Assembly (NCBI GenBank): GCA_963792025.1
Contig: CAWBUS010000019.1
Coordinates: forward strand, 124,001-188,000
DNA: 64,000 bases
Reading direction: 5' to 3'
DNA from: Ginsengibacter sp963792025
GTDB taxonomy: Bacteria; Bacteroidota; Bacteroidia; Chitinophagales; Chitinophagaceae
The notes under the pieces were generated by a model. The model ran no database searches and was not told where the DNA came from. It saw nothing but the letters and a program-made list of their open reading frames with translations. The position numbers and the translations under genes were made by a program. This document shows positions 17,966 to 27,381 of this stretch, in pieces. Within the stretch, counting starts at the first letter, position 1. Each line of letters starts with the position of its first letter.

Positions 17966-18739
17966 TTAAAAGAAACGCACTCTCCATTCTCTCTTCCACG
18001 AGTTACCGGCAGCCAGTGTTTCTATCCCTTCTTTGTGAACCAGTTGCTGATCGTGGTCAACGGAATCTGCAATGCCGCACCACGGCTCAATACAAACAAA
18101 ATTGCCGCCCTTGGCGGCCCACAACCCGAGATAAGGAAATCCTGTAAAATAAAAGTCAAGGCCATGAGGGCTGTGATCGCTAAGGAGAGAAATCTTGTGA
18201 GATTCCAAATGTTTAAATACTAAAGCGTCGTCCTGAAATAGCGTACGGGTAAGATTGATGCGGGAAGATTTATTAAGAAAGTCATTTGGTGCTTGTTGTA
18301 TTAACCCTTCTTTACTAATGGGCCAGCGGCCTGCATTTTCATTGTGATCCAATTGCAGGTAATAATCTCCATAAACTGTCCCTTCAACTAATGGCACACT
18401 AAAGGCAGGATGTGCACCAAGAGAAAAATACATCTTCCCCGTACCGGTATTCCTTACCTCATAGCTTGTTTTTAAAAAGTCATTGTCCAACTCATAGGTA
18501 AGTATCAATTCAAAGTGAAAAGGATAATCGGCAAGGGACGTTTTTGTTTCTCTTAAAGCAAAGGAGGCTCTTTGTTGCTCCTGATCGATTACCTCAAATT
18601 CGGCATCCCGTGCGAAACCATGACGTGAAAGCGTATACGGATTTCCGTTATAAAAATACGTATTGTCTTTTAAGGTTCCGACAATGGGAAACAATACCGG
18701 AGATGTTTTACCCCAAACGGCAGGATCTCCGCTCCACAT
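17966..18739 (-). CDS. Aldose 1-epimerase family protein, N-terminus frameshifted
   Basis: The open frame gives 257 residues beginning MWSGDPAVWGKTSPVLFPIVG, with the family's RHGFAR, SLGAHPAFSVP and FVCIEPWCGIAD motifs. Intact relatives have about 30 more residues. These are present upstream in another frame: an ATG at 18837 reads IIHLENAFLNVAIKSKGAEL, then slips at the CAAAAAAG run near 18770. One missing base there restores a normal protein of about 289 residues. It would interconvert aldose anomers or hexose-6-phosphates. Either a sequence error or a recent mutation; the rest of the gene is clean. Confidence 0.85.
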   Translation of the reverse strand: MWSGDPAVWGKTSPVLFPIVGTLKDNTYFYNGNPYTLSRHGFARDAEFEVIDQEQQRASFALRETKTSLADYPFHFELILTYELDNDFLKTSYEVRNTGTGKMYFSLGAHPAFSVPLVEGTVYGDYYLQLDHNENAGRWPISKEGLIQQAPNDFLNKSSRINLTRTLFQDDALVFKHLESHKISLLSDHSPHGLDFYFTGFPYLGLWAAKGGNFVCIEPWCGIADSVDHDQQLVHKEGIETLAAGNSWKREWRVRFF

Positions 18740-18978
18740 GTAGTCGAGCCCATTATCTTTTTTGAAACGCTTTTTAATTCAGCACCTTTAGATTTAATAG
18801 CAACATTTAAGAAGGCATTTTCCAGATGAATAATCATAAATAATAATTTTTATACTTCTTTCTCCCTGCGTGAGATATCCGGAATCTTTATCAATCGGCC
18901 TGAAAGATATTTATTTGTTAAGATTTAAGTATATAGTTCGCAAATGCAAGACTAATAAATGTTGTAATATACGGCAGT

Positions 18979-19132
18979 AGCCCCGTCGAGGCGTTATGTT
19001 AGTAGTAGCGATTTGTTTGACATTTGCTACAAGCTCCATAGGAGCGATATGTAACATGCCGCTCCTATGGAGCTATCAGAAGAAATTGAATGATTTACAT
19101 TGTTACTACTAACATATCGCCCCGATGGGGCT
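18979..19132. repeat. Nested palindromic repeat
   Basis: Outer arms at 18979-19009 and 19102-19132 pair over 31 bases with four mismatches (AGCCCC.TCG.GGCG...TTAGTAGTA). Inside, 19032-19046 (AGCTCCATAGGAGCG) and 19060-19074 form a perfect 15-base inverted repeat with a 13-base loop; each arm is itself near-palindromic. The element lies between the frameshifted epimerase start and the end of the cytochrome operon. It resembles REP- or MITE-type hairpins seen dispersed in Bacteroidota genomes and might also terminate the operon. Confidence 0.8.
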
Positions 19133-19198
19133 TGTTGACTGAAACTGTACTGTTAAAACAATGGTTAACTAAATACCTAATACTGTCTTTTATTACAA

Positions 19199-20127
19199 TC
19201 AGTTAAAAAAAACCTCATCTGCAAAAACCCAGCCTTTGTCGCCTTTTCCCTTATGCCACGCCGGAAGTTTAGTCACGGGTTTCAATATTACTTTTAAGAT
19301 TTTAACTTTCCTCGTATTGAAATTTATATCATATCCTGTCAGGTAGGCAGGCGCTACTTTTGACGGGTTGTTCCGGCTTCATGCGTTTAATTACATGAAG
19401 CGATGACTTCGACTATTTCCTCCCCAAACTTCTATTTCCTGCGGTGGCATTAAATAACTGCCGATATCAACGATACTACTAACGGTAACGGATGAAACAT
19501 CCGCTCCTTTATTAAAATAAAAAATTGCTTCCAATGGATTAACCCTGCTGGCCAGCCACATGCCATCCCTAAAATTGAGACTTCCTTTTTTGCCATCATG
19601 TAAAGTCGCTGCGCCATCTCCCCTATATGACGAATCGGGTGCACTTAACAGCGCTACAGAATCCGGGACAATACCGGCTTTATAAAATATTTCTTCAACA
19701 ACATCACTGCTTATCCAGCCCGGTTTAAATGCCTTCGCTTTTATAGTTTCTTTTTGGCAATCATCACCGTATCACTATAGATGGGCGCACTAATGCTGTC
19801 GGGATCTGTTCCATCAGTTGTATAACGAATAGTAACTCCTTTTACATAATGCTTTAATTGAAGTGGTACCGGCTGGGTAATTACCTGTTCCTCATTTTGT
19901 ATAACGGGTGGATTTAGTTTGATAACTACCGTATCTCCCCTGAAGCCGGTTTCAATACTGGTAGCTTTAAATTGCTGCTTTAGTCTCTTTATATCATCCG
20001 GAGGTATTGTGGTACTCCAAACGTATAAGTGGGTCAGCTTCTGAAGGTTTACTAACGGGTTAAGGCTAGACGATTTTATTTTCGTCCCCGATAGTGAAAG
20101 TGATTTTAATTCCTTCAGCTTTGTCAA
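19199..20127 (-). pseudogene. C-terminal part of the cytochrome-domain protein, frameshifted
   Basis: This continues the protein that starts at 21374. After the frame break near 20190 it reads LRKLNLSFTNITGATLNEL, leucine-rich repeats, then a chitobiase C-terminal-like beta domain (VTIRYTTDGTDPDS), slips again at AAAAAGAAA near 19750 and goes on as ETIKAKAFKPGWISSD, a DGKKGSLNFRDG jelly-roll segment, and after a further slip near 19390 ends KGDKGWVFADEVFFN with TGA at 19199. At least three single-base breaks separate it from the N-terminal part. Domain order matches intact cytochrome/FN3-associated proteins of Bacteroidota, so these are pieces of one gene. Confidence 0.75.
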
Positions 20128-20177
20128 CTCGTTTAAGGTAGCACCCGTAATATTAGTAAAGGATAAATTGAGCTTTC

Positions 20178-21374
20178 TCAGGTTTGAAAACTGGCAATAG
20201 TTTTAAGTTCGTCATCAGTTACAGGCATCTTATCGAGACTTAATGACACAACCTGGTTTTTCACATCAAGCAACTCTTTCAATTGTTCCGGCTTAAAATG
20301 TTCGATACCAAAGAACTCAACTCCCAATGCGGGTGAGCCTATCGCCAGTGGCTTTACCACCCGGTAATTATTGTTCAATGCGGCTACTTTTTTTTCATCG
20401 GCCGACGCAAAAGTGTAATCATCCGTTTCAATGGTTTGAAATAATGAAGCGGCTAATAAACGCAAACTATCATTGCCGGGAAGTGAATCAACTTTAGCTG
20501 TGAAACTGGCACCGTCTTTTATCCAATAATATAATATCTGCGCTTCTTCCTCGGTTAATTGCGGCTTGCCTTGCGGTGGCATATGCTTTTTACTTTGCGG
20601 CGGTAAGTGAATTCGTTGCATCAACAATCCAAAATCATTCTGTGTTGTGTCCCATAACTTCCCATCCTTTCCACCTTTCAATAACAACTCTTTTGTTTCC
20701 ATTATGAGATTGCCTTTTGCCTTATCAGAATTATGGCAACTCATACATTTAGTTTCCAGTATAGGTTGTACCATATCTGCATATACGGCGGCATCTTCAA
20801 ACAATACTACGGGTTTTTGTTTTTCAACTATAACAGGTGCCAGCAGAAAATCCTGGCCATGCGTAATGTCTGCGCCAAGATGACCGGTTATAATAATCAT
20901 TACCATAGCAGCGAGAGCTGTGCTCAATAATGCCGGTCGTACCTGCCGTACTTTGTCTCTAAAAATATACCATGCCAGCGAAAGAAAAGAAATAAAAATG
21001 CCGCCCCATTTATGCCACACCAACAGGTCTGCTGTGTAACCTTCTTCCCTTGATAAAAACAAGCCCATCAAAGCGGTGATAACAGAAGTGAAGGCAGCAA
21101 TCAATAAGAGATCATCTCCTATTTCTGTTTTAACGCCCACGTATGATCTTTTATAACCCGAAAACAATTCCCAGAAAATACATAACGCCAGCATCACAAT
21201 CGGGAAATGCACAAACATAGTATGCATGCGCCCTACAACCTGCAACCATGGCGGCACGTGCAACCTGTTGTCGAATATAAACAGGAACAACAATAAAATA
21301 TTGAGCGCAAATGTGGTATTAAAAATGATATTTTTCCAACGTTGCATGCGCTTAATAAATTTTAATTTCATCAA
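20178..21374 (-). CDS. Membrane protein with c-type cytochrome (PSCyt1) domain, N-terminal part
   Basis: The first 398 residues of a larger protein. Residues 15-175 have five to six membrane helices (DUF2231-like, LHVPPWLQVVGRMH); a heme-binding CMSCH motif follows at about residue 209 with MPPQGKPQLT as distal segment; then leucine-rich repeats begin. The frame stops at ASFQT-TGA but the next frame continues directly with LRKLNLS, so it is truncated by a one-base shift. It is the last gene of the PSD1/DUF1501 operon, which is thought to serve periplasmic degradation of complex organic polymers; electron transfer role inferred from the heme motif. Confidence 0.83.
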   Translation of the reverse strand: MMKLKFIKRMQRWKNIIFNTTFALNILLLFLFIFDNRLHVPPWLQVVGRMHTMFVHFPIVMLALCIFWELFSGYKRSYVGVKTEIGDDLLLIAAFTSVITALMGLFLSREEGYTADLLVWHKWGGIFISFLSLAWYIFRDKVRQVRPALLSTALAAMVMIIITGHLGADITHGQDFLLAPVIVEKQKPVVLFEDAAVYADMVQPILETKCMSCHNSDKAKGNLIMETKELLLKGGKDGKLWDTTQNDFGLLMQRIHLPPQSKKHMPPQGKPQLTEEEAQILYYWIKDGASFTAKVDSLPGNDSLRLLAASLFQTIETDDYTFASADEKKVAALNNNYRVVKPLAIGSPALGVEFFGIEHFKPEQLKELLDVKNQVVSLSLDKMPVTDDELKTIASFQT

Positions 21375-21729
21375 TAAATAACCAGGCCTGCTTCCCTTTT
21401 CCGGGATGCCATGCAGGAATTGATTGCAGGGGTTGGATAATAATTTTTAACCGGTCAGTAGTAACCTTCGTTCCCGCCTTTATTAATTCAAAAACACATG
21501 CATTCGGTTTAGTAATCGTGTCTGCAATAATTTCTTTTTTATTCATTACTTCAAATGTATTCTTTGCAGCATCAAAATAAAATATAGTGATCTTTTGCGG
21601 TGGAAATATCCAACTCCCTTCGTCGCGAAGAAAATCCAATAACACGGAATGTACGGGTTGCTTTTGATCAAGCGTAATATTTATTTCTACCGAATCCTGC
21701 TGATACCCGAGAAAGTTTTTATTATGCAT
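21352..21729 (-). pseudogene. C-terminal part of chitobiase-domain secreted protein (frameshifted)
   Basis: A 125-residue open frame (NFLGYQQDSVEINITLDQ, LRDEGSWIFPPQKITIFYF, WHPGKGKQAWLFIDEIKIY), the jelly-roll half of the protein beginning at 22145. The two frames overlap and join if one base is added at GTCGCC near 21806, which reads through SPPNEKYNGNGTTTLND. Homology within the window: the C-terminus of the cytochrome-domain protein (HKGKGDKGWVFADEV) has the same motif. It overlaps the cytochrome gene start by 23 bases. Confidence 0.75.
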
Positions 21730-22145
21730 TTCTGCAATGCCGCCTTCGTTATCATTGAGTGTCGTGGTACCATTACCGTTATACTTTTCATTTGGCGACT
21801 TTGTTCAATTGATTTTATTTTCAATCCATCTTTAATAAATGTGGCCTGGATCGTTTCTGAAGGAAGATAGCCATTGCCAAATACTTTCGCCTTTAAAGTT
21901 GTAAGCGATTTTTTTATAACAATAGGTTGATGATAAACCGCATCCTTTTGAGTTGGCTCCGCGCCATTTAACGTGTAATATATTTTTGTACCGGGCTGCG
22001 CAAATTTCAACGAAGCTGTTTCCGAATCCTTAAAAAAAGCTGAATGATACTGCAATACAGGCGGCGCTAATTGAAACAATTGTTGCCCAATACAATGATT
22101 GAAAAACAGTAATGTTAGCAATGGCAATAATAATTTCTTCATCAA
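21687..22145 (-). CDS. Secreted chitobiase/FN3-associated-domain protein, N-terminal part
   Basis: A 152-residue frame with a signal peptide (LLLPLLTLLFFNHCIGQQ) and a chitobiase C-terminal-like domain (GTKIYYTLNGAEPTQKDAVY, LKAKVFGNGYLPSETIQATF). The last 30 residues are out of frame relative to the family; the correct continuation is the frame 21352-21729. The whole protein would be about 260 residues. Such proteins accompany PSD1 and DUF1501 genes. It overlaps the NHL gene by four bases (ATGA-type coupling). Confidence 0.75.
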   Translation of the reverse strand: MMKKLLLPLLTLLFFNHCIGQQLFQLAPPVLQYHSAFFKDSETASLKFAQPGTKIYYTLNGAEPTQKDAVYHQPIVIKKSLTTLKAKVFGNGYLPSETIQATFIKDGLKIKSIEQSRQMKSITVMVPRHSMITKAALQKCIIKTFSGISRIR

Positions 22146-23170
22146 ATAACGGGAGATAATTTATAAGGATATACTTTCCCCGAATTCCATTGAGCAATAT
22201 ATAAATTCTCTTCATCATCTATACACACGTCATGTGGATAAGAAAAACATTTAACGGTTTGATACATTTCATCCAGCTTGCCATCTGCATAATTAGGAAC
22301 TGAGCCGGCAAGATTGGAAACCACTTTATAATTTTTATCCAGGATGGTTACCCAGCCTGAATGGTCTCCCTGCCGCGAGTTAGTCTGCAATACGGCAGAA
22401 TATAAATAATCACCTTTTATAACCGGTCGGCAAACCCATGCACCGGGTAAAGCAATGGTATTTATATATTCACCTTCTAAAGTGTAACGCTTAAATGCAT
22501 TTTGCTGGCGGGAGGTAACAATCAAATTAGGTTGATTGTTATCCCTGAAATCAAGGCAAACGCCATGTGCATTCAGCAAATGTTTTTCTTCAGGCCCTCT
22601 TCCTCCGAAGTAGCCAAGGTAGCGGCCCGAAGCATCATAATGAATAACAAAATCTTTCCCATATCCATCTGCAACATAGATATCACCGTTAGGCGTAATC
22701 GCAGTTTCTGTAGGAATGTATTCTTCCGGTTTAGTATATTGACCGGTTTCTTTAGGATAATCCAATGTCATGAGCACTCTTCCGTCAATGGTAGTTTTAA
22801 TTACCTGGTGGCGGGCATTATCGCAAATGAATAAAACTTCTGTTCCGTTTTCATCAAATAAAGTGAGCCCGTGAGCGCCGGGATATTCATGTCCCCAGCT
22901 ATCCAGGATTTTTCCTTTCTTATCATAAATAAGTACATTGTTATGCGTCTCGTTAGTAAGCAGGAGAATTCTTCCCTTGCTATCCTGTATCATTTCATGG
23001 CAATCGTTCACGGGATATTTGGCCACATCTGCCTGGCTCCAGTGGTTATCTAATTTATATCGCTTATTACCTTGTCCAAGAATCGTATCTTCTTTCATTG
23101 GAATTGGCGGTTTAATCATTAATGCTGCCATTGTTAACGAGGTATTTCTTAGAAAGTTTCTGCGTTCCAT
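22142..23170 (-). CDS. NHL/six-bladed propeller protein with Tat-like signal
   Basis: A 342-residue protein beginning MERRNFLRNTSLTMAALM, a twin-Arg-like signal, followed by NHL-type propeller repeats (GYGKDFVIHYDASGRYLGYFGG, DVCIDDEENLYIAQWNSGKV). It is intact, in contrast to the genes around it. Peptidylglycine-lyase-like NHL proteins are frequent partners of PSD1/DUF1501 operons. It probably acts in the periplasm as binding or scaffold protein. It begins 112 bases after the DUF1501 gene stop. No catalytic residues identified. Confidence 0.83.
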   Translation of the reverse strand: MERRNFLRNTSLTMAALMIKPPIPMKEDTILGQGNKRYKLDNHWSQADVAKYPVNDCHEMIQDSKGRILLLTNETHNNVLIYDKKGKILDSWGHEYPGAHGLTLFDENGTEVLFICDNARHQVIKTTIDGRVLMTLDYPKETGQYTKPEEYIPTETAITPNGDIYVADGYGKDFVIHYDASGRYLGYFGGRGPEEKHLLNAHGVCLDFRDNNQPNLIVTSRQQNAFKRYTLEGEYINTIALPGAWVCRPVIKGDYLYSAVLQTNSRQGDHSGWVTILDKNYKVVSNLAGSVPNYADGKLDEMYQTVKCFSYPHDVCIDDEENLYIAQWNSGKVYPYKLSPVI

Positions 23171-23281
23171 TTTTGTAGTTTATTAGTTAATTAGTTTATT
23201 GAGTTATTGGTTAAGCGGTTTTATAATTCGTATAATTCGCGTTTCTAATTCGTGTATAAGAATTAATCCGTGAATTCGTGT

Positions 23282-24730
23282 TTAAGCTATGATACCCTTA
23301 ACTACGGTACCCGCTACATCTGTTAAGCGATACCTTCTTCCCAAATGTTTAAATACTAATTTCTCGTGATCAATACCCATGAGATTTAAAACCGTTGCGT
23401 GAAAATCGTGTACGTGTACACCGTTATGAGTAACATTATATCCGAACTCATCCGTTTCACCATACACGCCGGGCTTTACACCACCACCTGCCATCCATAT
23501 CGTAAAGCAACGTGGATGATGATCCCGTCCATAATTTTCCGGGGTGAGTTTTCCCTGGCAGTAATTCGTTCTTCCGAATTCACCGCCCCATATTACCAAC
23601 GTTTCATCTAACAAACCTCTTTGTTTTAAATCAGTAACCAATGCTGCAGAAGCCTGGTCGGTGTCCATGCACTGGCCTTTTATTTCTCCTGGTAAATTGT
23701 TATGTCCATCCCAGCCCTGGTGATAGAGCTGCACAAAACGAACACCACTCTCGGATAATTTTCTTGCCAGCAAACAATTGGCCGCATAGGTTCCGGGAAC
23801 CAGGCAATCAGGTCCATACAGTTTAATAGTATCTTCAGGTTCCTTACTTACGTCAGTAACTTCGGGTACGGCCGTTTGCATGCGGTAGGCCAGTTCATAT
23901 TGCTGAATCTTTGCATGAATTTCAGGATCATTGGTTTCTTTAAACGACTCTTCGTTTAGCCCTGCCAGAACATCCAGCATTTTTCTCCGGTCACTCTTAT
24001 CGATGCCATCATGATTATTCAGATACAATACCGGGTTTTCACCGCTGCTGAATTGCACGCCCTGGTAAACAGAATCTAAAAAACCATTGCTCCATAATTT
24101 GGAGTAAACTCCCTGGCCGTTTCCCTTTCCTTTTGATAGTAAAACACAAAATGAAGGAAGGTTTTTATTTTCACTGCCAAGCCCGTAACTAAGCCATGAG
24201 CCCATGCTTGGGCGATTGCCCACCTGTGCCCCTGTTTGAAAAAAAGTAAGTGCAGGATCATGGTTGATGGCTTCGGTGTACATGCTCTTTATAATACAAA
24301 GATCATCCACCACTTTTGAAGTGTACGGCAACAACTCGCTCATCCATGCGCCCGTTTGCCCATATTGATTGAACTTAAATATCGAGGCTGCCAGCGGAAA
24401 TTTTTTCTGGTCTGCAGTCATTCCTGTTAGCCGCTGACCCATACGGATAGACGCAGGAAGATCTTGCCCGAACATTTCCTGCAATTTCGGTTTGTAATCA
24501 AACAGATCAAGTTGCGAAGGAGCACCGTTTTGAAATAAATAGATAATCCTTTTGGCTTTTGGCGCAAATTGCGGAAGCCCCGTAACCAACATCTCTTCTT
24601 CACTCTTGCCGCTGAAAAGGTCAGGGATAAGCAAGGAGCCCAATGCCACACTTCCAATTCCCAAACTGAGTTTCGAAAGAAATTTACGGCGGTTGATGCC
24701 AAGATTGTGTTCTAATAGTTCTTTATTCAT
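23282..24730 (-). CDS. DUF1501 domain protein, Tat-exported
   Basis: A 482-residue protein with a twin-arginine signal (NRRKFLSKLSLGIGS) and the complete DUF1501 domain, related to the alkaline-phosphatase/sulfatase fold: FQNGAPSQLDLFDYKP, AINHDPALTFFQTG, WGGEFGRTNYCQG, GRDHHPRCFTIWMAGGG, HDFHATVLNLMGIDHEKL. The gene is intact. DUF1501 genes are nearly always paired with PSD1 genes (next upstream here, separated by a 2-base overlap or less). Proposed to act on periplasmic polysaccharide or polymer fragments; activity not established. Confidence 0.92.
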   Translation of the reverse strand: MNKELLEHNLGINRRKFLSKLSLGIGSVALGSLLIPDLFSGKSEEEMLVTGLPQFAPKAKRIIYLFQNGAPSQLDLFDYKPKLQEMFGQDLPASIRMGQRLTGMTADQKKFPLAASIFKFNQYGQTGAWMSELLPYTSKVVDDLCIIKSMYTEAINHDPALTFFQTGAQVGNRPSMGSWLSYGLGSENKNLPSFCVLLSKGKGNGQGVYSKLWSNGFLDSVYQGVQFSSGENPVLYLNNHDGIDKSDRRKMLDVLAGLNEESFKETNDPEIHAKIQQYELAYRMQTAVPEVTDVSKEPEDTIKLYGPDCLVPGTYAANCLLARKLSESGVRFVQLYHQGWDGHNNLPGEIKGQCMDTDQASAALVTDLKQRGLLDETLVIWGGEFGRTNYCQGKLTPENYGRDHHPRCFTIWMAGGGVKPGVYGETDEFGYNVTHNGVHVHDFHATVLNLMGIDHEKLVFKHLGRRYRLTDVAGTVVKGIIA

Positions 24731-24732
24731 GA

Positions 24733-25707
24733 TCAGGATTTTGTTATAGCTTCTTCCATATTATAAATTGTGTTGATCACCTTCATTAAAGCAGCAGTTG
24801 TATTTACATCTGCTTTATCATCATACGGATATTCTCCCACATTAATAGTTGCAGCCGCATCTAATTTTTTTTGTTTGAATTGCTGCAATTGATCTGTGAA
24901 ATAATTTTTCAAAATATCAAGTTCTTTTTTATCAGGCATCCTGCAAATAATCCGGTGAAATGCTGTTTTTATTTTATCATCAGCAGATAACTTTGTTCTA
25001 CCGGTGAGTTTTTGCGCCAACACCCTTGATGCTTCCAAAACAGTCGGATCATTCATCATCATCAATGCCTGCAAAGGCGTGCTGGTTATTGATCTTTTTA
25101 CTTCGCACAGATCGCGGTTGCTGGCATCAAAAATGGCCATATTAGGCGGAGGAACCGTTAGCTTAATAAATGTATACATGCCGCGACGATAAAGACTTTC
25201 ACCCTTATCCTGCTTGTAAGTGGCCAGTACTCCCCTTCCCGAAGTAGCCGCTTCCCACAAGCCTTTCGGCTGATACGGTTTCACACTTGGGCCGCCAATA
25301 GTTTTTACCAATAAGCCGCTGCTTTCTAAAATAATATCTTTCACAATTTCGGCCGGCACTCTTAACCTCGGCGCCCGTGACAAATAAACATTTTCAGGAT
25401 CTTTATCATAATTTTCCTTCACAATATTGGATGCCTGCCTGTAGGTTGCCGAAGTAACTATTTGCTTCATCAGTCTTTTTATATCCCAGCCATGATCCAT
25501 AAAATCAACAGCCAGCCAGTCTAATAATTCAGGATGAGAAGGCAATTCGCCCTGTGCACCAAAATCTCCGGAAGTTTTTACAATACCTCTTCCAAAAATT
25601 TCCTGCCACATCTGGTTTACAAAAACACGGGCTGTTAAAGGATTGTTTTTATCTAACCGTCCATTCTGCAAGGCCAAGACGGTTGCGGGGAAGTTTTGTT
25701 GTATCAA
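24733..25707 (-). CDS. PSD1 (DUF1553) C-terminal portion
   Basis: A 324-residue frame whose real content starts at LDKNNPLTARVFVNQMWQEIFG, the hallmark of DUF1553/PSD1, and continues through RRGMYTFIKLTVPPPNM and LQALMMMNDPTVLEAS to the end. It is the third piece of a gene starting at 27059; the junction with the preceding piece is a one-base slip near 25660 (LGLAEW then LDKNN). Stop is two bases before the DUF1501 start. The function is linked to PSCyt-containing outer-membrane or periplasmic degradation systems first described in Planctomycetes. Confidence 0.82.
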   Translation of the reverse strand: MIQQNFPATVLALQNGRLDKNNPLTARVFVNQMWQEIFGRGIVKTSGDFGAQGELPSHPELLDWLAVDFMDHGWDIKRLMKQIVTSATYRQASNIVKENYDKDPENVYLSRAPRLRVPAEIVKDIILESSGLLVKTIGGPSVKPYQPKGLWEAATSGRGVLATYKQDKGESLYRRGMYTFIKLTVPPPNMAIFDASNRDLCEVKRSITSTPLQALMMMNDPTVLEASRVLAQKLTGRTKLSADDKIKTAFHRIICRMPDKKELDILKNYFTDQLQQFKQKKLDAAATINVGEYPYDDKADVNTTAALMKVINTIYNMEEAITKS

Positions 25708-26437
25708 AAAATAAAACCGCTTTCGGCGCCGAAGGCATTACTTCGAAGGTCGGCTGATCATAAACGCCACGGTTAAGGATATACGTTGGTCTTAACGTAT
25801 CACGGTCACCCATAACCGAAACCATCAGGTTACTGCTGTCCTTGTCATTAATAAATGAAAGCAGGTTATTAATATCATTTTTATCAATGTCAAGTATCGG
25901 ATGTTTGGCAGGTTTGGAAACGCCTACATCACCCTCGTATCCTACTTCTTTACTGTTATTAAAAAAAGCAAATAACTGGTAATAATCTTTTTGGGAAATA
26001 GGGTCATATTTGTGATCATGGCATTGCGCACATTCAACCGTCAGCCCAATAATTCCCCTGCCGAAAGTTTTTGTTTTGTCGATATTATATTCAATACGGT
26101 ATTCTTCCGGAATGATCCCACCTTCCTCCGTGTATTTATGATTGCGAAAAAAAGCGGTGGCCAATATCTCTTCTTTATTGGCATCAGGTAATAGATCGCC
26201 TGCAATTTGCCAGGTAATAAACTGGTCGTACGGCATATTTTTATTAAAGGCATGAATCACCCAATCACGCCACGGCCATTGCGTTCTGATATTATCATCC
26301 TGGTAGCCATAGCTATCTGCATAACGCCCGATGTCCAGCCAATGAAGCGCCATTTTCTCCCCATACTGCGGCGAATTCAATAGTTGATCAACCACTTTCT
26401 CATAAGCATTAGAATCTTTATTCGCCATAAAATGCAT
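25649..26437 (-). CDS. PSCyt2 (DUF1549) middle portion of the PSD1 protein
   Basis: A 262-residue open frame covering the DUF1549 region: YGEKMALHWLDIGRYADSYG, WIVHAFNK-type segment, ECAQCHDHKYDPISQKDYY. The CAQCHDHK motif is a second CxxCH heme-like signature typical of this domain. It joins the preceding piece (26418-27059) across a T4 run near 26432, where one extra T breaks the frame, and the next piece near 25660. On its own it lacks a signal peptide and so would not be exported. Confidence 0.8.
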   Translation of the reverse strand: MHFMANKDSNAYEKVVDQLLNSPQYGEKMALHWLDIGRYADSYGYQDDNIRTQWPWRDWVIHAFNKNMPYDQFITWQIAGDLLPDANKEEILATAFFRNHKYTEEGGIIPEEYRIEYNIDKTKTFGRGIIGLTVECAQCHDHKYDPISQKDYYQLFAFFNNSKEVGYEGDVGVSKPAKHPILDIDKNDINNLLSFINDKDSSNLMVSVMGDRDTLRPTYILNRGVYDQPTFEVMPSAPKAVLFFDTTKLPRNRLGLAEWTVR

Positions 26438-27059
26438 TCATCATTTCCTCTGATGGCGGCAAACCGGTAAGATCTAATGAAACCCTTTTCAACAGACGTT
26501 CTTTATCAGCTTCGGCATTATGGTGTAAACCCATTTCTTCCTGCTTGCCCAATATAAAATAATCGATTTCATTTTTAGGCCATGCCTTATCTTTTACAAC
26601 AGGCAATGCACTTTTCTTAGGTGGAATAAATGCCCAATGCGTTTCATATTTCGCGCCTTGTTTAATCCATTTCCTGAATAATTTTATTTCGTAAGGAGTT
26701 AATGCACCCAGATGCGATTCAGGATCAGGCATCATATAAGATGAATCAGTAGACGAGATCCGTTTATATAATTCAGATTCATCCGGCTTGCCGGGAACAA
26801 TAGCAAAAGCTCCTTTCATTTGCGTGAGAGGCGCATAGGCATATTTGGCATAATCCAACCGCAGGCCTGCTTTCTGTTTGCTCACATCAGGACCATGGCA
26901 TTTAAAACATTTATCAGATAAGATGGGACGGATATGAAAGTTATAACTTACAACATCGGGTAAGGCGGGCTCTTTACTATCATCATGATGCGTACATGAA
27001 ATCCAGGTAATACCAATACCCAAACAAAGAAGAATTACCAACAATATTTTTGATCTCAT
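26418..27059 (-). CDS. PSCyt1 cytochrome domain, N-terminal portion of the PSD1 protein
   Basis: A 213-residue frame with a lipoprotein-like signal (LGIGITWISC, Cys22) and a planctomycete cytochrome C domain with heme motif CFKCH near residue 51 (ILSDKCFKCHGPDVSKQKAGLRLD) and MMPDPESH distal region. The end (LLKRVSLDLTGLPPSEEMMNAF) is the start of DUF1549, continued in another frame. It is the promoter-proximal gene of the five-gene minus-strand operon and is divergent from 27382. The full product would be about 775 residues. Confidence 0.82.
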   Translation of the reverse strand: MRSKILLVILLCLGIGITWISCTHHDDSKEPALPDVVSYNFHIRPILSDKCFKCHGPDVSKQKAGLRLDYAKYAYAPLTQMKGAFAIVPGKPDESELYKRISSTDSSYMMPDPESHLGALTPYEIKLFRKWIKQGAKYETHWAFIPPKKSALPVVKDKAWPKNEIDYFILGKQEEMGLHHNAEADKERLLKRVSLDLTGLPPSEEMMNAFYGE

Positions 27060-27381
27060 ATTAAAATCCGGATAAGCAATACCGTTAAAAATTATTTTGT
27101 TTCCAAAGACCTGCCCAGTTCTTCAGCTCAATATAATCTTAATAATTTAAGTAAGTTTTGGTAGTATTCTTAAAACGAATACCTGACTATCAGCAACCGT
27201 GAATAAAACAGGTGGCAAGTTAATGATTTTTGCAACTATTGTGTTTAGTAAAATAAAAAAGCAGAATGGCCGGCACCGAAGTGCTAAAAGCAACAAACTT
27301 CCGTTGAATGAAATTGCGTAGTTTTATTTCAAAACGATGGCACGGAATATTCATTCCTGGTGACTGAAATTGTAAACATCT
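27060..27381. other. Divergent promoter region
   Basis: A 322-base gap between the minus-strand PSD1 operon and the plus-strand Tat-protein gene. It should hold promoters in both directions. I see no coding frame or strong repeat. It marks a change in base composition: the DNA to its right is visibly less AT-rich. Confidence 0.4.
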
